In this document: piece by piece, positions 13,497 to 21,346 of the stretch
Layout of the letters: each line of letters opens with the position of its first letter
How positions within the stretch are numbered: the first letter of the stretch is position 1
Source of the DNA: JABFRZ01 sp036376275
GTDB lineage: Bacteria; Planctomycetota; UBA1135; GCA-002686595
Direction: 5' to 3'
Assembly: GCA_036376275.1 (NCBI GenBank)
Contig: DASVAP010000140.1
Coordinates: forward strand, 1 to 26,837
DNA: 26,837 bases
Translations under genes and position numbers: made by a program
Notes under the pieces: generated by a model
The model's database searches: none
What the model saw: the letters and a program-made list of their open reading frames with translations, nothing else
What the model was told of the DNA's origin: nothing

Positions 13497-14582
13497 TTGA
13501 AACGCGTCACCCTCGAGAAGATCGCCTCCGTCACGAGCCGCCTCGCGCTCGATCCCCACGCCGTGCTCGGCGCGGAGATCCCCGCCGTGGCCGGCACCGT
13601 CGTCGCCGCCCGCGTTCTCAACGCCAAGCACAGCTACAACACGCTCGAGGACGTGCACGGCCGCATGGTCGCGCTGCATCCGGGCGACGTCATCGCTGGC
13701 GCGCTCGGCCACCGCGACGCGCTCTACGGGCACGCCGGCTACGTGCCCGACTCGGTCGCCGTCGGCGACGAGCTGCGCCTCCTCAACCTGGGCGGCGTGA
13801 TCGGCCAGACCGACGGCAGTCCGAGCGCGATGGAGGAGCCCTTCCGGCTCGAGATCCTCGGCAGCGTGCTCGAGTTCCCCTACTTCGGGCGCCGCGTCGG
13901 CCTGCCGGCGCAGATCGCGCGCGCGGCCCTGCCGGTGCGCGTGCCGGTGGCGGAGGAGCTGCCCCCCCTGGTCGCGCTGGTCGGCACCTCGATGGACGCC
14001 GGCAAGACCACCGCGGCGGCCGCGCTGGTGCGCGCGCTCGTGCACCGCGGCCTGCGGGTCGCGGCCGGGAAGCTGACCGGCGTCTCGCTGCGGCGCGACG
14101 TCCTGATGATGCAGGACTGCGGCGCGAGCCCGGTGGCGATCTTCACCGACTTCGGCGTGGTCACGACGAACAAGGGCAACGCCGTCGCCGCGGCCCACGG
14201 GCTGGTGGCGCACCTGGCGGAGACGCGGCCCGACCTGATCGTGCTCGAGATGGGCGACGGGCTGCTCGGCACCTATGGCGTCGATGCGCTGCTCTCCGAC
14301 TCGCTGCTGGCCGGCGCGATCCGCTCGGTGATCCTCTGCGCCCAGGACCCGGTCGGGGCCTGGGGTGCGCAGGAGCTCCTGCGCGCGCGCTACGGGCTCG
14401 AGGTGGACGTCGTCTCGGGCCGCGTCACGGACGGGCCCAGCGGCCTGCGCTTCTGCCGCGAGCAGCTCGGCCTGCCGGGCCACAACGCGCTGCGCGACGG
14501 CGAGAAGCTGGCGGAGACCGTGCTGGCGGCGGTGGCGGCGCGCGGCGAGCGCCTGGAGCGCGGCATGGCCGCGGTGTCGTGA
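13497..14582 (+). CDS. Uncharacterised P-loop protein within the arg operon (DUF1611-C-like)
   Basis: 361 residues from a TTG start at 13497, chosen because GGAG lies six nucleotides upstream; GTG at 13485 is the in-frame alternative. The N-terminal ~145 residues look beta-rich and carry LHPGDVIAGALGHRDAL and VGDELRLLNLGGVIGQ. The C-terminal part has a Walker A motif, G163-T-S-M-D-A-G-K170-T-T, followed by RVAAGKLTGVSLRRDVLMM, a FTDFGVVTT motif and LIVLEMGDGLLGTYG in the Walker B position. This layout resembles the dethiobiotin-synthetase/CobB-like P-loop class and DUF1611_C proteins. The N-terminal domain does not look like the Rossmann domain of DUF1611. It sits between argG and argC; argC follows after eight nucleotides. 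I recall that DgcN, a D-glutamate N-acetyltransferase, belongs to the DUF1611 group, which makes an N-acylglutamate-related role worth testing. Its actual function is unknown. Confidence 0.85.
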   Translation: MKRVTLEKIASVTSRLALDPHAVLGAEIPAVAGTVVAARVLNAKHSYNTLEDVHGRMVALHPGDVIAGALGHRDALYGHAGYVPDSVAVGDELRLLNLGGVIGQTDGSPSAMEEPFRLEILGSVLEFPYFGRRVGLPAQIARAALPVRVPVAEELPPLVALVGTSMDAGKTTAAAALVRALVHRGLRVAAGKLTGVSLRRDVLMMQDCGASPVAIFTDFGVVTTNKGNAVAAAHGLVAHLAETRPDLIVLEMGDGLLGTYGVDALLSDSLLAGAIRSVILCAQDPVGAWGAQELLRARYGLEVDVVSGRVTDGPSGLRFCREQLGLPGHNALRDGEKLAETVLAAVAARGERLERGMAAVS

Positions 14583-14590
14583 GGCGAGCG

Positions 14591-15712
14591 ATGAGCCCCT
14601 CCAGCTCCATCCGGACGCGCACGGCGCCGGCGCGCGACGCGCGCGAGGCCGCCACGGTCCCCCTGTTCCTCTTCGGCGCGCGCGGGATGCTCGCGGGCGA
14701 GCTCCTGCGCCTGCTGGAGCTCCACCCGGGGCTCACCCTGGCGGGGGCGGTCTCGCGCGAGACCGGGAGCGAGCTGCACCGCCACCTGGGCGACCCGGCG
14801 CATGCCGTCGACCAGGTCGGCGCGGTGGCGGCCCTGCGCGCGCGCCTGGCGCGCGGCGAGCGCGCGGCGGTCGTGCTGGCCCTGCCGCACGGCGAGTCGG
14901 CGCGCACCTGGCTCGCGCTGCGCGACGAGCTCGGTCCGGCGGCGGAGGAGCTCTTCGTGCTCGACCTGGCGGCTGACTTCCGGCTGCGGGACCCGGAGCG
15001 GTACCACGCGACCTACGGGCACGCCCATCCGGCGCCCGACGAGCTGGCGCGCTTCGTCTACGGGCTCCCCGAGCTGGCGCGCGAGCCGCTGCACGGCGCG
15101 CGGCGCGTGGCGGCGCCGGGCTGCTTCGCGACGGCCCTGCAGCTCGCGGTCCTGCCGGCGGCCGAGGCCGGCCTGCTCGATCCGGCGCGGGCCTGGATCC
15201 TGAACGGGATCACCGGCTCCTCCGGCAGCGGCAACGAGCCGAAGCCCGCCACGCACCACCCGCACCGGCACGGGAACCTGTGGGCCTACAGCGTCGGCGG
15301 CCACCGCCACGAGGCCGAGCTGCTGCAGGCGCTCGAGCCGCTGGGGCAGCGCCCGCCGCTCGCCTTCGTGGCCCACTCGGGCCCCTTCACGCGCGGGATC
15401 CACCTGACGGCGACGCTGCCGCTGGCGCGTGCGCTGGACGCGGACACGGCGCGCACGCTGTACGCCGAGCGCTACCGCGGCGAGCCCTTCGTCGAGGTGC
15501 TGGAGGGCGCGACGACGCCCGACCTGCGCTCGGTCGCGGGCTCGAACCGCGTTTCCCTCGCGCTCGCCGTGCGCGGCGAGGTGCTGGTCGTGCTCCTGAC
15601 CCTCGACAACCTCGTCAAGGGCGGCGCGGGCCAGGGCCTGCAATGCCTGAACCTGATGCTCGGCTTCCCCGAGACCGCGGGCCTGCCCCGCACCGGCCTC
15701 GGCGTCTCCTGA
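14591..15712 (+). CDS. argC: N-acyl-glutamyl-phosphate reductase (ArgC/LysY family)
   Basis: 373 residues. It reduces N-acetyl- (or N-succinyl-) glutamyl phosphate to the semialdehyde with NADPH. A ~25-residue polar N-terminal extension precedes the Rossmann start FLFGARGMLAGELLRLLELH. VLDLAADFRLRDPERY is the conserved middle motif. The catalytic cysteine is C178 in VAAPGCFATALQLAVLP. GITGSSGSG followed by THHPHRHGNLWAYSVGGHRH supplies the catalytic His and substrate loop, and HSGPFTRGI and NLVKGGAGQGLQCLNLM complete the family. GAGG, overlapping the previous stop codon, lies six nucleotides before the ATG at 14591. argD begins five nucleotides after the stop. No lysW gene is nearby, so a carrier-protein (LysY-type) role is unlikely. 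Confidence 0.95.
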   Translation: MSPSSSIRTRTAPARDAREAATVPLFLFGARGMLAGELLRLLELHPGLTLAGAVSRETGSELHRHLGDPAHAVDQVGAVAALRARLARGERAAVVLALPHGESARTWLALRDELGPAAEELFVLDLAADFRLRDPERYHATYGHAHPAPDELARFVYGLPELAREPLHGARRVAAPGCFATALQLAVLPAAEAGLLDPARAWILNGITGSSGSGNEPKPATHHPHRHGNLWAYSVGGHRHEAELLQALEPLGQRPPLAFVAHSGPFTRGIHLTATLPLARALDADTARTLYAERYRGEPFVEVLEGATTPDLRSVAGSNRVSLALAVRGEVLVVLLTLDNLVKGGAGQGLQCLNLMLGFPETAGLPRTGLGVS

Positions 15713-15717
15713 CCGCC

Positions 15718-16875
15718 ATGAAGAACCTGCACGAGATCGACGTCTACCCGCGCCTCTCGCTCCCGGTGCGCTCCGCGCGCGCCTGCGAGCTGATCCTCGA
15801 GAACGGGCACTCCGTCCTCGACCTCTACGGCGGCCACTGCGTGAACACGCTGGGGGCCGGTGACCGCGGCCTGGAGCGCGTGCTGGCCAGGCAGTGGCGC
15901 AAGCTCTCCTTCGCCACGAACCTGCTCGAGCACGAGGCGCGCGCCGAGTTCCTGGCCGCCCTCGCGCCGACCCTGCCGGAGCTCCCCGCAGGCGAGCGCT
16001 GGGGCGTCTTCTGCTCGAACAGCGGGGCCGAGGCCAACGAGAACGCGCTCAAGCTGGCGCTCGACGCGACGCAGCGCGAGGTGGTCGTGGCCTTCAGCGG
16101 CGCCTTCCACGGCCGCACGGCGGCCGCCGCGGCCGTCACGGACGGGAAGAAGGCCTTCCCGCGCGCGCCCTTCGAGGTGCGGCGCGTGCCCTTCGGCGAC
16201 GAGGCCGCGGCGCGCGCGGCGATCGACGGCACGGTCGCGGCCGTGATCCTCGAGCCGATCCAGTCGCTGGCCGGCGTCGTCGATCCGCCCGCCGGCTTCC
16301 TCGCGGCCCTGCGCGCGGCCTGCGACGCGGCCGGGGCGGCGCTCGTCTTCGACGAGGTGCAGACCGGCAGCGGGCGCCTCGGCTCCTTCTGGGCCGCGCA
16401 GCACTTCGGCGTGCTCCCCGACGTCCTGACGACGGCCAAGGGTGCCGCCGGCGGGCTGCCGATCGGCCTGACGATCGCGCGCGAGCGCTGCACCCGTCAT
16501 GTGAAGCACGGCACCCTCGGCTCGACCTTCGGCGGCGGCCCGCTCGTGCTGGCCGCGGCGGCCGAGGTCGCGCGCCGGATCGCGGCGCCGGGCTTCCTCG
16601 CGAACGTGCGCGCCGCCTCGGCCGCGCTCGTCGGCGCCGCGCGACGCGGCCCGGTCGTGGCCGTGCGTGGCGCGGGGCTCCTGCTCGGGCTGGTGCTCGA
16701 GGAGGGCCTCGCCGCCGCTGCGGTCCGGGACGCGCTGCTCGAGCGCGGCGTGCTCGTCGGCACGAGCAACGATCCGCGCGTGCTGCGGCTGTCGCCGCCG
16801 CTGACCCTGCTCCCGGGCCAGGCCGAGCGCCTGGGCCGGGCCCTCGAAGCCCTTTCCGCTGGAGCCTCCCGATGA
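15718..16875 (+). CDS. argD: N-acyl-ornithine aminotransferase ArgD
   Basis: 385 residues, a class III PLP aminotransferase that moves an amino group from glutamate to N-acyl-glutamate semialdehyde. Motifs in order: VLDLYGGHCVNTLGAG (substrate entry), FCSNSGAEANENALKLA (phosphate and cofactor contacts), FSGAFHGRTAAA, VFDEVQTGSGRLG with the pyridine-binding Asp, and the Schiff-base lysine K241 in TTAKGAAGG. GSTFGGGPL is the usual C-terminal active-site turn. The LDLYGGH wording is like Bacteroidetes ArgD, in keeping with argG and argH here. Its TGA stop overlaps the argB ATG by four nucleotides (ATGA), which suggests translational coupling. Dual use in lysine synthesis is possible but not visible from sequence. 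Confidence 0.95.
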   Translation: MKNLHEIDVYPRLSLPVRSARACELILENGHSVLDLYGGHCVNTLGAGDRGLERVLARQWRKLSFATNLLEHEARAEFLAALAPTLPELPAGERWGVFCSNSGAEANENALKLALDATQREVVVAFSGAFHGRTAAAAAVTDGKKAFPRAPFEVRRVPFGDEAAARAAIDGTVAAVILEPIQSLAGVVDPPAGFLAALRAACDAAGAALVFDEVQTGSGRLGSFWAAQHFGVLPDVLTTAKGAAGGLPIGLTIARERCTRHVKHGTLGSTFGGGPLVLAAAAEVARRIAAPGFLANVRAASAALVGAARRGPVVAVRGAGLLLGLVLEEGLAAAAVRDALLERGVLVGTSNDPRVLRLSPPLTLLPGQAERLGRALEALSAGASR

Positions 16876-17771
16876 TCGACCTCGTTCGCGCGGCGCCGCA
16901 CATCGCGTTGCACCGCGGCCAGACCTTCGTGATCAAGCTCGGCGGCGAGCCGCTGTCCCAGCGCCTGCACCGCCGGGCGCTGGCGCGCCAGATCGCCGCG
17001 ATCCACGCGCTCGGCTCGCGCGTCGTGCTGGTGCATGGCGGCGGGCCCCAGACCGACAGCGTGCAGCGCGCCCTGGGCGAGGAGCCGCGCATGGTCGGCG
17101 GCAAGCGCGTCACCACGCCGCTCGCGCTGCGCGCGCTGTGCATGGCCACGGCGGGCGAGCTGCACGGCGAGCTGCTGGCCGAGCTGGCGGCCCACGGCGT
17201 CCCCGCCGCGGGCCTGGCCGGCGCCAGCGCCGGGCTGCTGGTGGCGAAGAAGCGCGCCCCGGTCGAGACCGAGCAGGGGCTGGTCGACTTCGGCGCGGTC
17301 GGCGACCTGACCGGCGTCGACGTGGTGCCGCTGCGCGCGCTGCTCGAGGCCGGGCGCCTGCCGGTGGTCTCGCCGCCGGTCAGCGATGGCCTGGGCGGGC
17401 TGCTCAACGTCAACGCCGACTTCATGGCCTCCGCGATCGCCGTGGCGCTCGGGGCGGCCAAGCTCGTGCTCGTCACGGGCGCGCCGGGGATCCTGACCGA
17501 CCCGGGCGACCCGAACTCGCTCGTGTCGGCGCTCTCGCAGGCGGAGCTGACGCAGCTCGAGGCCGCGGGGCGCGTGAAGGGCGGGATGCTCGCCAAGGCG
17601 ACGGCGATCCGCCGCGCGCTCGAGGGCGGCGTGCGGCGCGTGCACGTGGTCTCGGGCCTGGCCGAGGCGGCGCTCCTGATCGAGCTCTACACCAACCACG
17701 GCGCCGGCACGCTCGTCACGCGCGAGAAGGAAGAGGCCGAGGCGCTGGAGTCCGTCGAGGCCGTGACGTGA
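16872..17771 (+). CDS. argB: N-acyl-glutamate kinase ArgB
   Basis: 299 residues of the amino-acid kinase fold. It phosphorylates N-acetyl- (or N-succinyl-) L-glutamate with ATP, the step usually feedback-regulated by arginine. K22-L-G-G and VVLVHGGGPQ form the ATP-phosphate loops. RMVGGKRVTTPLALRAL is the acyl-glutamate-binding region, LLNVNADFMASAIAVALGA carries the conserved Asn-Ala-Asp, and LVTGAPGILTDPGD and GRVKGGMLAKATAIRRAL bind nucleotide. I see no clear N-terminal arginine-sensing helix of the kind found in hexameric, arginine-inhibited kinases, so it may be the dimeric arginine-insensitive type; that is inference. The last ~15 residues (REKEEAEALESVEAVT) are an acidic tail. It overlaps argD by four nucleotides (ATGA) and argE by four (GTGA). 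Confidence 0.95.
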   Translation: MIDLVRAAPHIALHRGQTFVIKLGGEPLSQRLHRRALARQIAAIHALGSRVVLVHGGGPQTDSVQRALGEEPRMVGGKRVTTPLALRALCMATAGELHGELLAELAAHGVPAAGLAGASAGLLVAKKRAPVETEQGLVDFGAVGDLTGVDVVPLRALLEAGRLPVVSPPVSDGLGGLLNVNADFMASAIAVALGAAKLVLVTGAPGILTDPGDPNSLVSALSQAELTQLEAAGRVKGGMLAKATAIRRALEGGVRRVHVVSGLAEAALLIELYTNHGAGTLVTREKEEAEALESVEAVT

Positions 17772-18904
17772 GCCTGCCCGCCGGAACGAGCCCGGCCGCG
17801 CTGCGCTCCGGGGCCGGCGTCGCGCCGGACGTGACCAGGCTCCTGCGCGAGCTCGTCGCGATCCCGAGCGTGTCGGGCGACGAGGGCGCAGTCGCCGACT
17901 TCGTCGTGGACTTCCTCGGCCGGCACGGCCTCGAGAGCGAGCGCCTCGGCCACAGCGTCGTCGCGCGCCTGACGCGCGGACGCGGGCCGCGCTTCCTGCT
18001 GTGCTCGCACCTCGACACGGTGCCGGTGGGGGAGGGCTGGACCCGGCCGTCGCACGGGGCCGAGTGGAGCGACGGGCGCCTCTTCGGCCGCGGCGCGAAC
18101 GACGCCAAGGCCAGCGTGGCGGCCATGCTCGCGGCGCTGGTCGAGCTGGCGCGCTCGCCGCGCGCGCTCACCGGCGAGGTCCTGCTGGCCCTGAACGCCC
18201 AGGAGGAGACCGACAACGCCGGCATGCGCGCCGTGCTCGCGGCCCTCGGTGAGCCGGACGGCGCCGTCGTCGGCGAGCCGACCGGTCTCGAGGTCGTGCG
18301 CGCCCAGGCCGGGCTGGCGATCCTGCGCGCCGAGTGGCGCGGGCGCGCGTGCCACGCGGCCCACGTGGCGCGCGCCGAGCACGCCAACGCCCTGCTGGCC
18401 GCGGCCCGCGACGTCGCGCGCCTGCCGGACTACCTCGTGCCGGGCGAGCCGCACGCGCTGCTCGGTCCGAGCACGATCGCGCCCACGGTCCTCGCGGCCG
18501 GCAAGCGCCACAACGTCGTGCCCGACCTCGCGCAGCTCACGCTCGACTGCCGCCTGGCGCCGCCGCACTCGGGCGAGGAGGCGCGCCGGCTGGTCGCCGC
18601 GCAGCTGCCGGCGGCCGAGGTCGCGCTCGTCTCGGCGCGCCTGGCGCCCTTCGAGACGGAGGCCGGGCACCCGCTGGTGCGCGCCGCGCTGACGGCGGCC
18701 GGCCGGACGGCGGCGATCGGCTCGATGACGCTCTCCGACATGGCCCTGCTGCAGGGCGTGCCGGCGGTCAAGTGCGGGCCGGGCCAGACGGCGCGCTCGC
18801 ACACGGCGGACGAGTTCGTGCTGGCCGAGGAGCTCGAGGAGGGCGCCGCCTTCTACGCGCGCCTCGTGCCGGCCGCGCTGGCGGCCCTGGAGGAAGGACG
18901 ATGA
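17768..18904 (+). CDS. argE: M20-family N-acyl-ornithine/citrulline deacylase ArgE
   Basis: 378 residues from a GTG start overlapping the argB stop (GTGA). Zinc ligands and catalytic residues of the M20 family are visible: H81 and D83 in SHLDTVP, D112 in GRGANDAKAS, E146-E147 in NAQEETDN, a GEPTG motif near residue 173, and H345 in the C-terminal ARSHTADEF motif. The dimerisation lid lies between about 180 and 290. This hydrolase removes the acyl group from N-acyl-ornithine or N-acyl-citrulline. An argE usually marks a linear pathway without ArgJ recycling, so a separate acyl-glutamate synthase should be needed. Close M20 relatives include DapE and LysK; the operon decides for ArgE. It overlaps argH by four nucleotides (ATGA). 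Confidence 0.93.
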   Translation: MSLPAGTSPAALRSGAGVAPDVTRLLRELVAIPSVSGDEGAVADFVVDFLGRHGLESERLGHSVVARLTRGRGPRFLLCSHLDTVPVGEGWTRPSHGAEWSDGRLFGRGANDAKASVAAMLAALVELARSPRALTGEVLLALNAQEETDNAGMRAVLAALGEPDGAVVGEPTGLEVVRAQAGLAILRAEWRGRACHAAHVARAEHANALLAAARDVARLPDYLVPGEPHALLGPSTIAPTVLAAGKRHNVVPDLAQLTLDCRLAPPHSGEEARRLVAAQLPAAEVALVSARLAPFETEAGHPLVRAALTAAGRTAAIGSMTLSDMALLQGVPAVKCGPGQTARSHTADEFVLAEELEEGAAFYARLVPAALAALEEGR

Positions 18905-20094
18905 CGAAGCAGAAGCCGATCTGGGATCGCGGCGACGCGATCGACGCCGAGATGCTGGCCTTCACCGTCGGCGACGACTGGAGGATGGACCAGCGCCTGG
19001 TGGTGCACGAGCTGCGCGCCTCGCGCGCCCATGCCGAGGGCCTGCGGCAGGCCGGGATCCTGGCCGCGGCGGACGCCGAGCGCATCCTGGCGGGGCTCGA
19101 CGAGCTCGCGCGCACGCATGCCGCCGGCGAGTGGACGGTCGAGCCCGGCGACGAGGACGTGCACTCGGCCCTCGACCGGCGCCTGATCGCGCTCGTCGGC
19201 GAGGCCGGCAAGCGCCTGCACACCGGCCGCAGCCGCAACGAGCAGGTGGCGGTCGACGTGCTGCTGTGGCTGCGCGAGGCCAGCGCCGCGACCGAGGAGC
19301 GCCTGGCCGCGCTGCTCGCCGCCTGCGCCGCCTTCGGGCGGCGCCACGGGCGCCTCGCGCTGCCAGGCTACACGCACCTGCGCCGCGCGATGCCCTCGAG
19401 CCTCGGCGACTGGGCCGGCGCGCACCAGCGCGCGCTCGAGCTCGACCGCGAGGAGCTCCTGCACGCGCGCCGGCGCACGCTGCGCTGCCCGCTCGGCTCC
19501 GGCTCGGGCTACGGCGTGCCCCTGCCCCTCGAGCGCGCCGCCGTGGCCCGTTCACTCGGCTTCGAGGCGCCCGAGGAGCCCGTCACCGCCGTCCAGCACG
19601 CCCGCGGGCGCGCCGAGCTCGCCTACCTGACCGCGCTCGAGGCCCTGGCGCTCGACCTCGGCAAGCTGGCGGCCGACGTGTGGCTCTTCAGCACGACCGA
19701 GTTCGGCTTCCTGCGCCTGCCGACGGAGTTCACGACCGGCTCGTCGCTCATGCCGCAGAAGCGCAACCCCGATGCCGTCGAGCTCACGCGCGCCCACTGC
19801 CGCGTGCTCGTCAGCGCGCGCGCCGAGCTCTGCGACCTCCTGCGCGACCTCCCGAGCGGCTACCACCGCGACTTCCAGCTCGTGAAGGCCCCGCTCTTCC
19901 GCGCCCACGACTCGGCCCAGCTCCTGCTGGCCCTCTGGACGCGCCTCTTGCCGGCTCTCGTCCCCGACGAGGGGCGCCTGGCCACCGCCGCCGCCGACCC
20001 GAGCCTGCAGGCGACCGAGCGCGTGCTCGCGGCGGTGAAGTCGGGCCGCGCCTTCCGCGACGCCTACCGCGAGGAGAGCACGCGCCAGCGTTAG
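18901..20094 (+). CDS. argH: Argininosuccinate lyase, short C-terminus
   Basis: 397 residues; it splits argininosuccinate into arginine and fumarate. Motifs: the HTGRSRNEQVAVD region, PGYTHLRRAMPSSLGDWAGA, GSGSGYGVPLPLERAAVA, and the family signature GSSLMPQKRNPD at residues 280-291, whose second Ser is the expected catalytic residue. FTVGDDWRMDQRLVVHEL, AMPSS and GSGSGYG resemble, from memory, the Bacteroidetes branch. Most ArgH proteins are 440-470 residues; this one stops right after the GRAFRDAYRE motif, so the small C-terminal helical region is missing. The next gene converges only nine bases away, leaving no room for the missing piece in another frame. All active-site motifs are present, so it is probably functional. 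It is the last gene of the operon. Confidence 0.93.
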   Translation: MTKQKPIWDRGDAIDAEMLAFTVGDDWRMDQRLVVHELRASRAHAEGLRQAGILAAADAERILAGLDELARTHAAGEWTVEPGDEDVHSALDRRLIALVGEAGKRLHTGRSRNEQVAVDVLLWLREASAATEERLAALLAACAAFGRRHGRLALPGYTHLRRAMPSSLGDWAGAHQRALELDREELLHARRRTLRCPLGSGSGYGVPLPLERAAVARSLGFEAPEEPVTAVQHARGRAELAYLTALEALALDLGKLAADVWLFSTTEFGFLRLPTEFTTGSSLMPQKRNPDAVELTRAHCRVLVSARAELCDLLRDLPSGYHRDFQLVKAPLFRAHDSAQLLLALWTRLLPALVPDEGRLATAAADPSLQATERVLAAVKSGRAFRDAYREESTRQR

Positions 20095-20103
20095 CCGATC
20101 GCC

Positions 20104-21039
20104 TCAGCGCCCGTCGCCCCAGTCGGCTCCCGTGCGCAGCAGCGAGTGGATGTGGGCGCCCGAGCTCACGTACTCGATCAGGAGCCCCGGCGCGCGGATG
20201 CGGTAGGCGTGGGCCTTGCCCGGTTCGCGGCTGCCGAACCAGGCGAAGGTCACGCGCGCGGCGTCGCGCTCGAGGTCGGCCTTCGTGGGCACGCCGAGGG
20301 GCGTGCCGAGCGCGGCGACGTGCTCCTCGATCAGCGCGTGGAGCTGCGTGGCCAGCGCGGGGCGCAGGCCGGCCAGCGCCAGGCCCTCGTCGGCCGTGGC
20401 GAGGGGCTGCAGCGTCGGCTCGCTCAGCTCCAGGGCGCCCAGCGCGCGCTCCTGGAGGCACACGCGGCGCCACTCGTCCTCGTCGCAGGCGCCGACGAGC
20501 GCGCGCGCCAGCTCCTCGCGCGGCCGGACGAGCCGGTAGCCGGTCCAGCGCTCGACCGGCTCACCCTCCCTCTCGCCGCCGAGCAGGAGCGGTGTCAGGC
20601 CGACCAGCGCCTCGCCCGCGTAGGTCGCGTGCACGGACACGTGGTGGCCGCCGAGGCGCCAGGCCCAGCGCTCCGCGCCCGGCTCGCCGTAGAGCGCGAA
20701 CCAGTAGAAGCCGTCGCCCAGACCCTCCTCGCCCTCCCCGAGGACGTTCTGCTCGGCCAGGATGCCCTCGACCACCGCCAGCCCGCGCGCGCTCAGCACC
20801 GTCGCGAGCAGCGCGCGCACTCGCCCGCGCTGCTCCTCCGTCATGTCACCCAGCGCGACTCCCGGCCGCGGCGACGGATCGCGCCGCCAGCGGCGCCGCT
20901 CCGGGTCCTCGAACGGCTTCCGCACCTCCGCCGCGCGCGGCCCGAGCGCGGCCAGCAGCTCGCGCGCCCGGGCAGCGGTGGACAGGGGCTCCGCCTGCGG
21001 CAGGGGAGCGAGGGCGAGGAGCAGGGGGGCGAGGAGCAT
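20104..21039 (-). CDS. Secreted DUF3500-family protein
   Basis: 311 residues from ATG 21039. MLLAPLLLALAPLPQA is a likely signal peptide, so the protein is exported or periplasmic. The rest follows the DUF3500 pattern as I know it: a helical start, then RRWRRDPSPRPGVALGDM, EQRGRVRALLATVLSARGLAVVEGI, a GDGFYWFALYGEP strand, RWAWRLGGHHVSVHATY and LVGLTPLLLGGE. It ends with FAWFGSREPGKAHAYRIRAP, then HIHSLLRTGADWGDG. The repeated His residues (GGHH, HIHS) are suggestive of metal binding, but no function is established for the family to my knowledge. I set the start at the signal peptide; the longer open frame upstream has poor composition. It converges on argH with a nine-base gap and is divergent from the propeller protein. 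Confidence 0.8.
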   Translation of the reverse strand: MLLAPLLLALAPLPQAEPLSTAARARELLAALGPRAAEVRKPFEDPERRRWRRDPSPRPGVALGDMTEEQRGRVRALLATVLSARGLAVVEGILAEQNVLGEGEEGLGDGFYWFALYGEPGAERWAWRLGGHHVSVHATYAGEALVGLTPLLLGGEREGEPVERWTGYRLVRPREELARALVGACDEDEWRRVCLQERALGALELSEPTLQPLATADEGLALAGLRPALATQLHALIEEHVAALGTPLGVPTKADLERDAARVTFAWFGSREPGKAHAYRIRAPGLLIEYVSSGAHIHSLLRTGADWGDGR

Positions 21040-21346
21040 GGCCGGCGGGAACGACGAGTATCCGCCCGGGACCGCCGCGGCCTCCCGCCAGGCGTGCCAG
21101 ACTCCTGTAACGCCGCTCGGCACGCGCGGGCTCCGCGCCGCGATCCAGGGCTGCCGCAGCAGGGACCGGCCGCCGAGGCCCATCGTCCGTCGACCCGCAC
21201 GCCGGCCGTCGATCGAGTCGGACTCGTCGCGCGGCGTCGGGACTTGCGCAGAAGGAGAGCTTCGCCTGCCCACCTCGTCGTACGACGGCCGGCGCTCGAC
21301 GGGACCAAGATGCGGTGTCCGAGTCGCGCCTTCGGAGGTTGTCGCC
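21040..21346. other. 307-bp divergent intergenic region
   Basis: No gene is convincing here. It should hold the promoters of the DUF3500 gene (minus) and the propeller gene (plus), but I find no clear -35/-10 pair. Two short perfect inverted repeats are present: CGAGTC-G-GACTCG at 21214-21226 and CGTCGTACGACG at 21276-21287. Either could be an operator. Confidence 0.5.

Noticed and set aside
13497..14582. The P-loop gene as a disguised ornithine transcarbamylase filling the argF gap
   Set aside because: It has a Walker A motif and lacks the carbamoyl-phosphate STRT-type and HCLP-type motifs of transcarbamylases.
11752..20094. LysW-carrier (alpha-aminoadipate/ornithine) pathway instead of the classical arginine route
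   Set aside because: No LysW-like small acidic protein and no LysX/ArgX ligase are present, and ArgB, ArgG and ArgH motifs fit arginine synthesis.
20070..20140. Frameshift explaining the short ArgH
   Set aside because: The DUF3500 gene occupies the next bases on the opposite strand, and I see no ArgH-like continuation in the other two frames.
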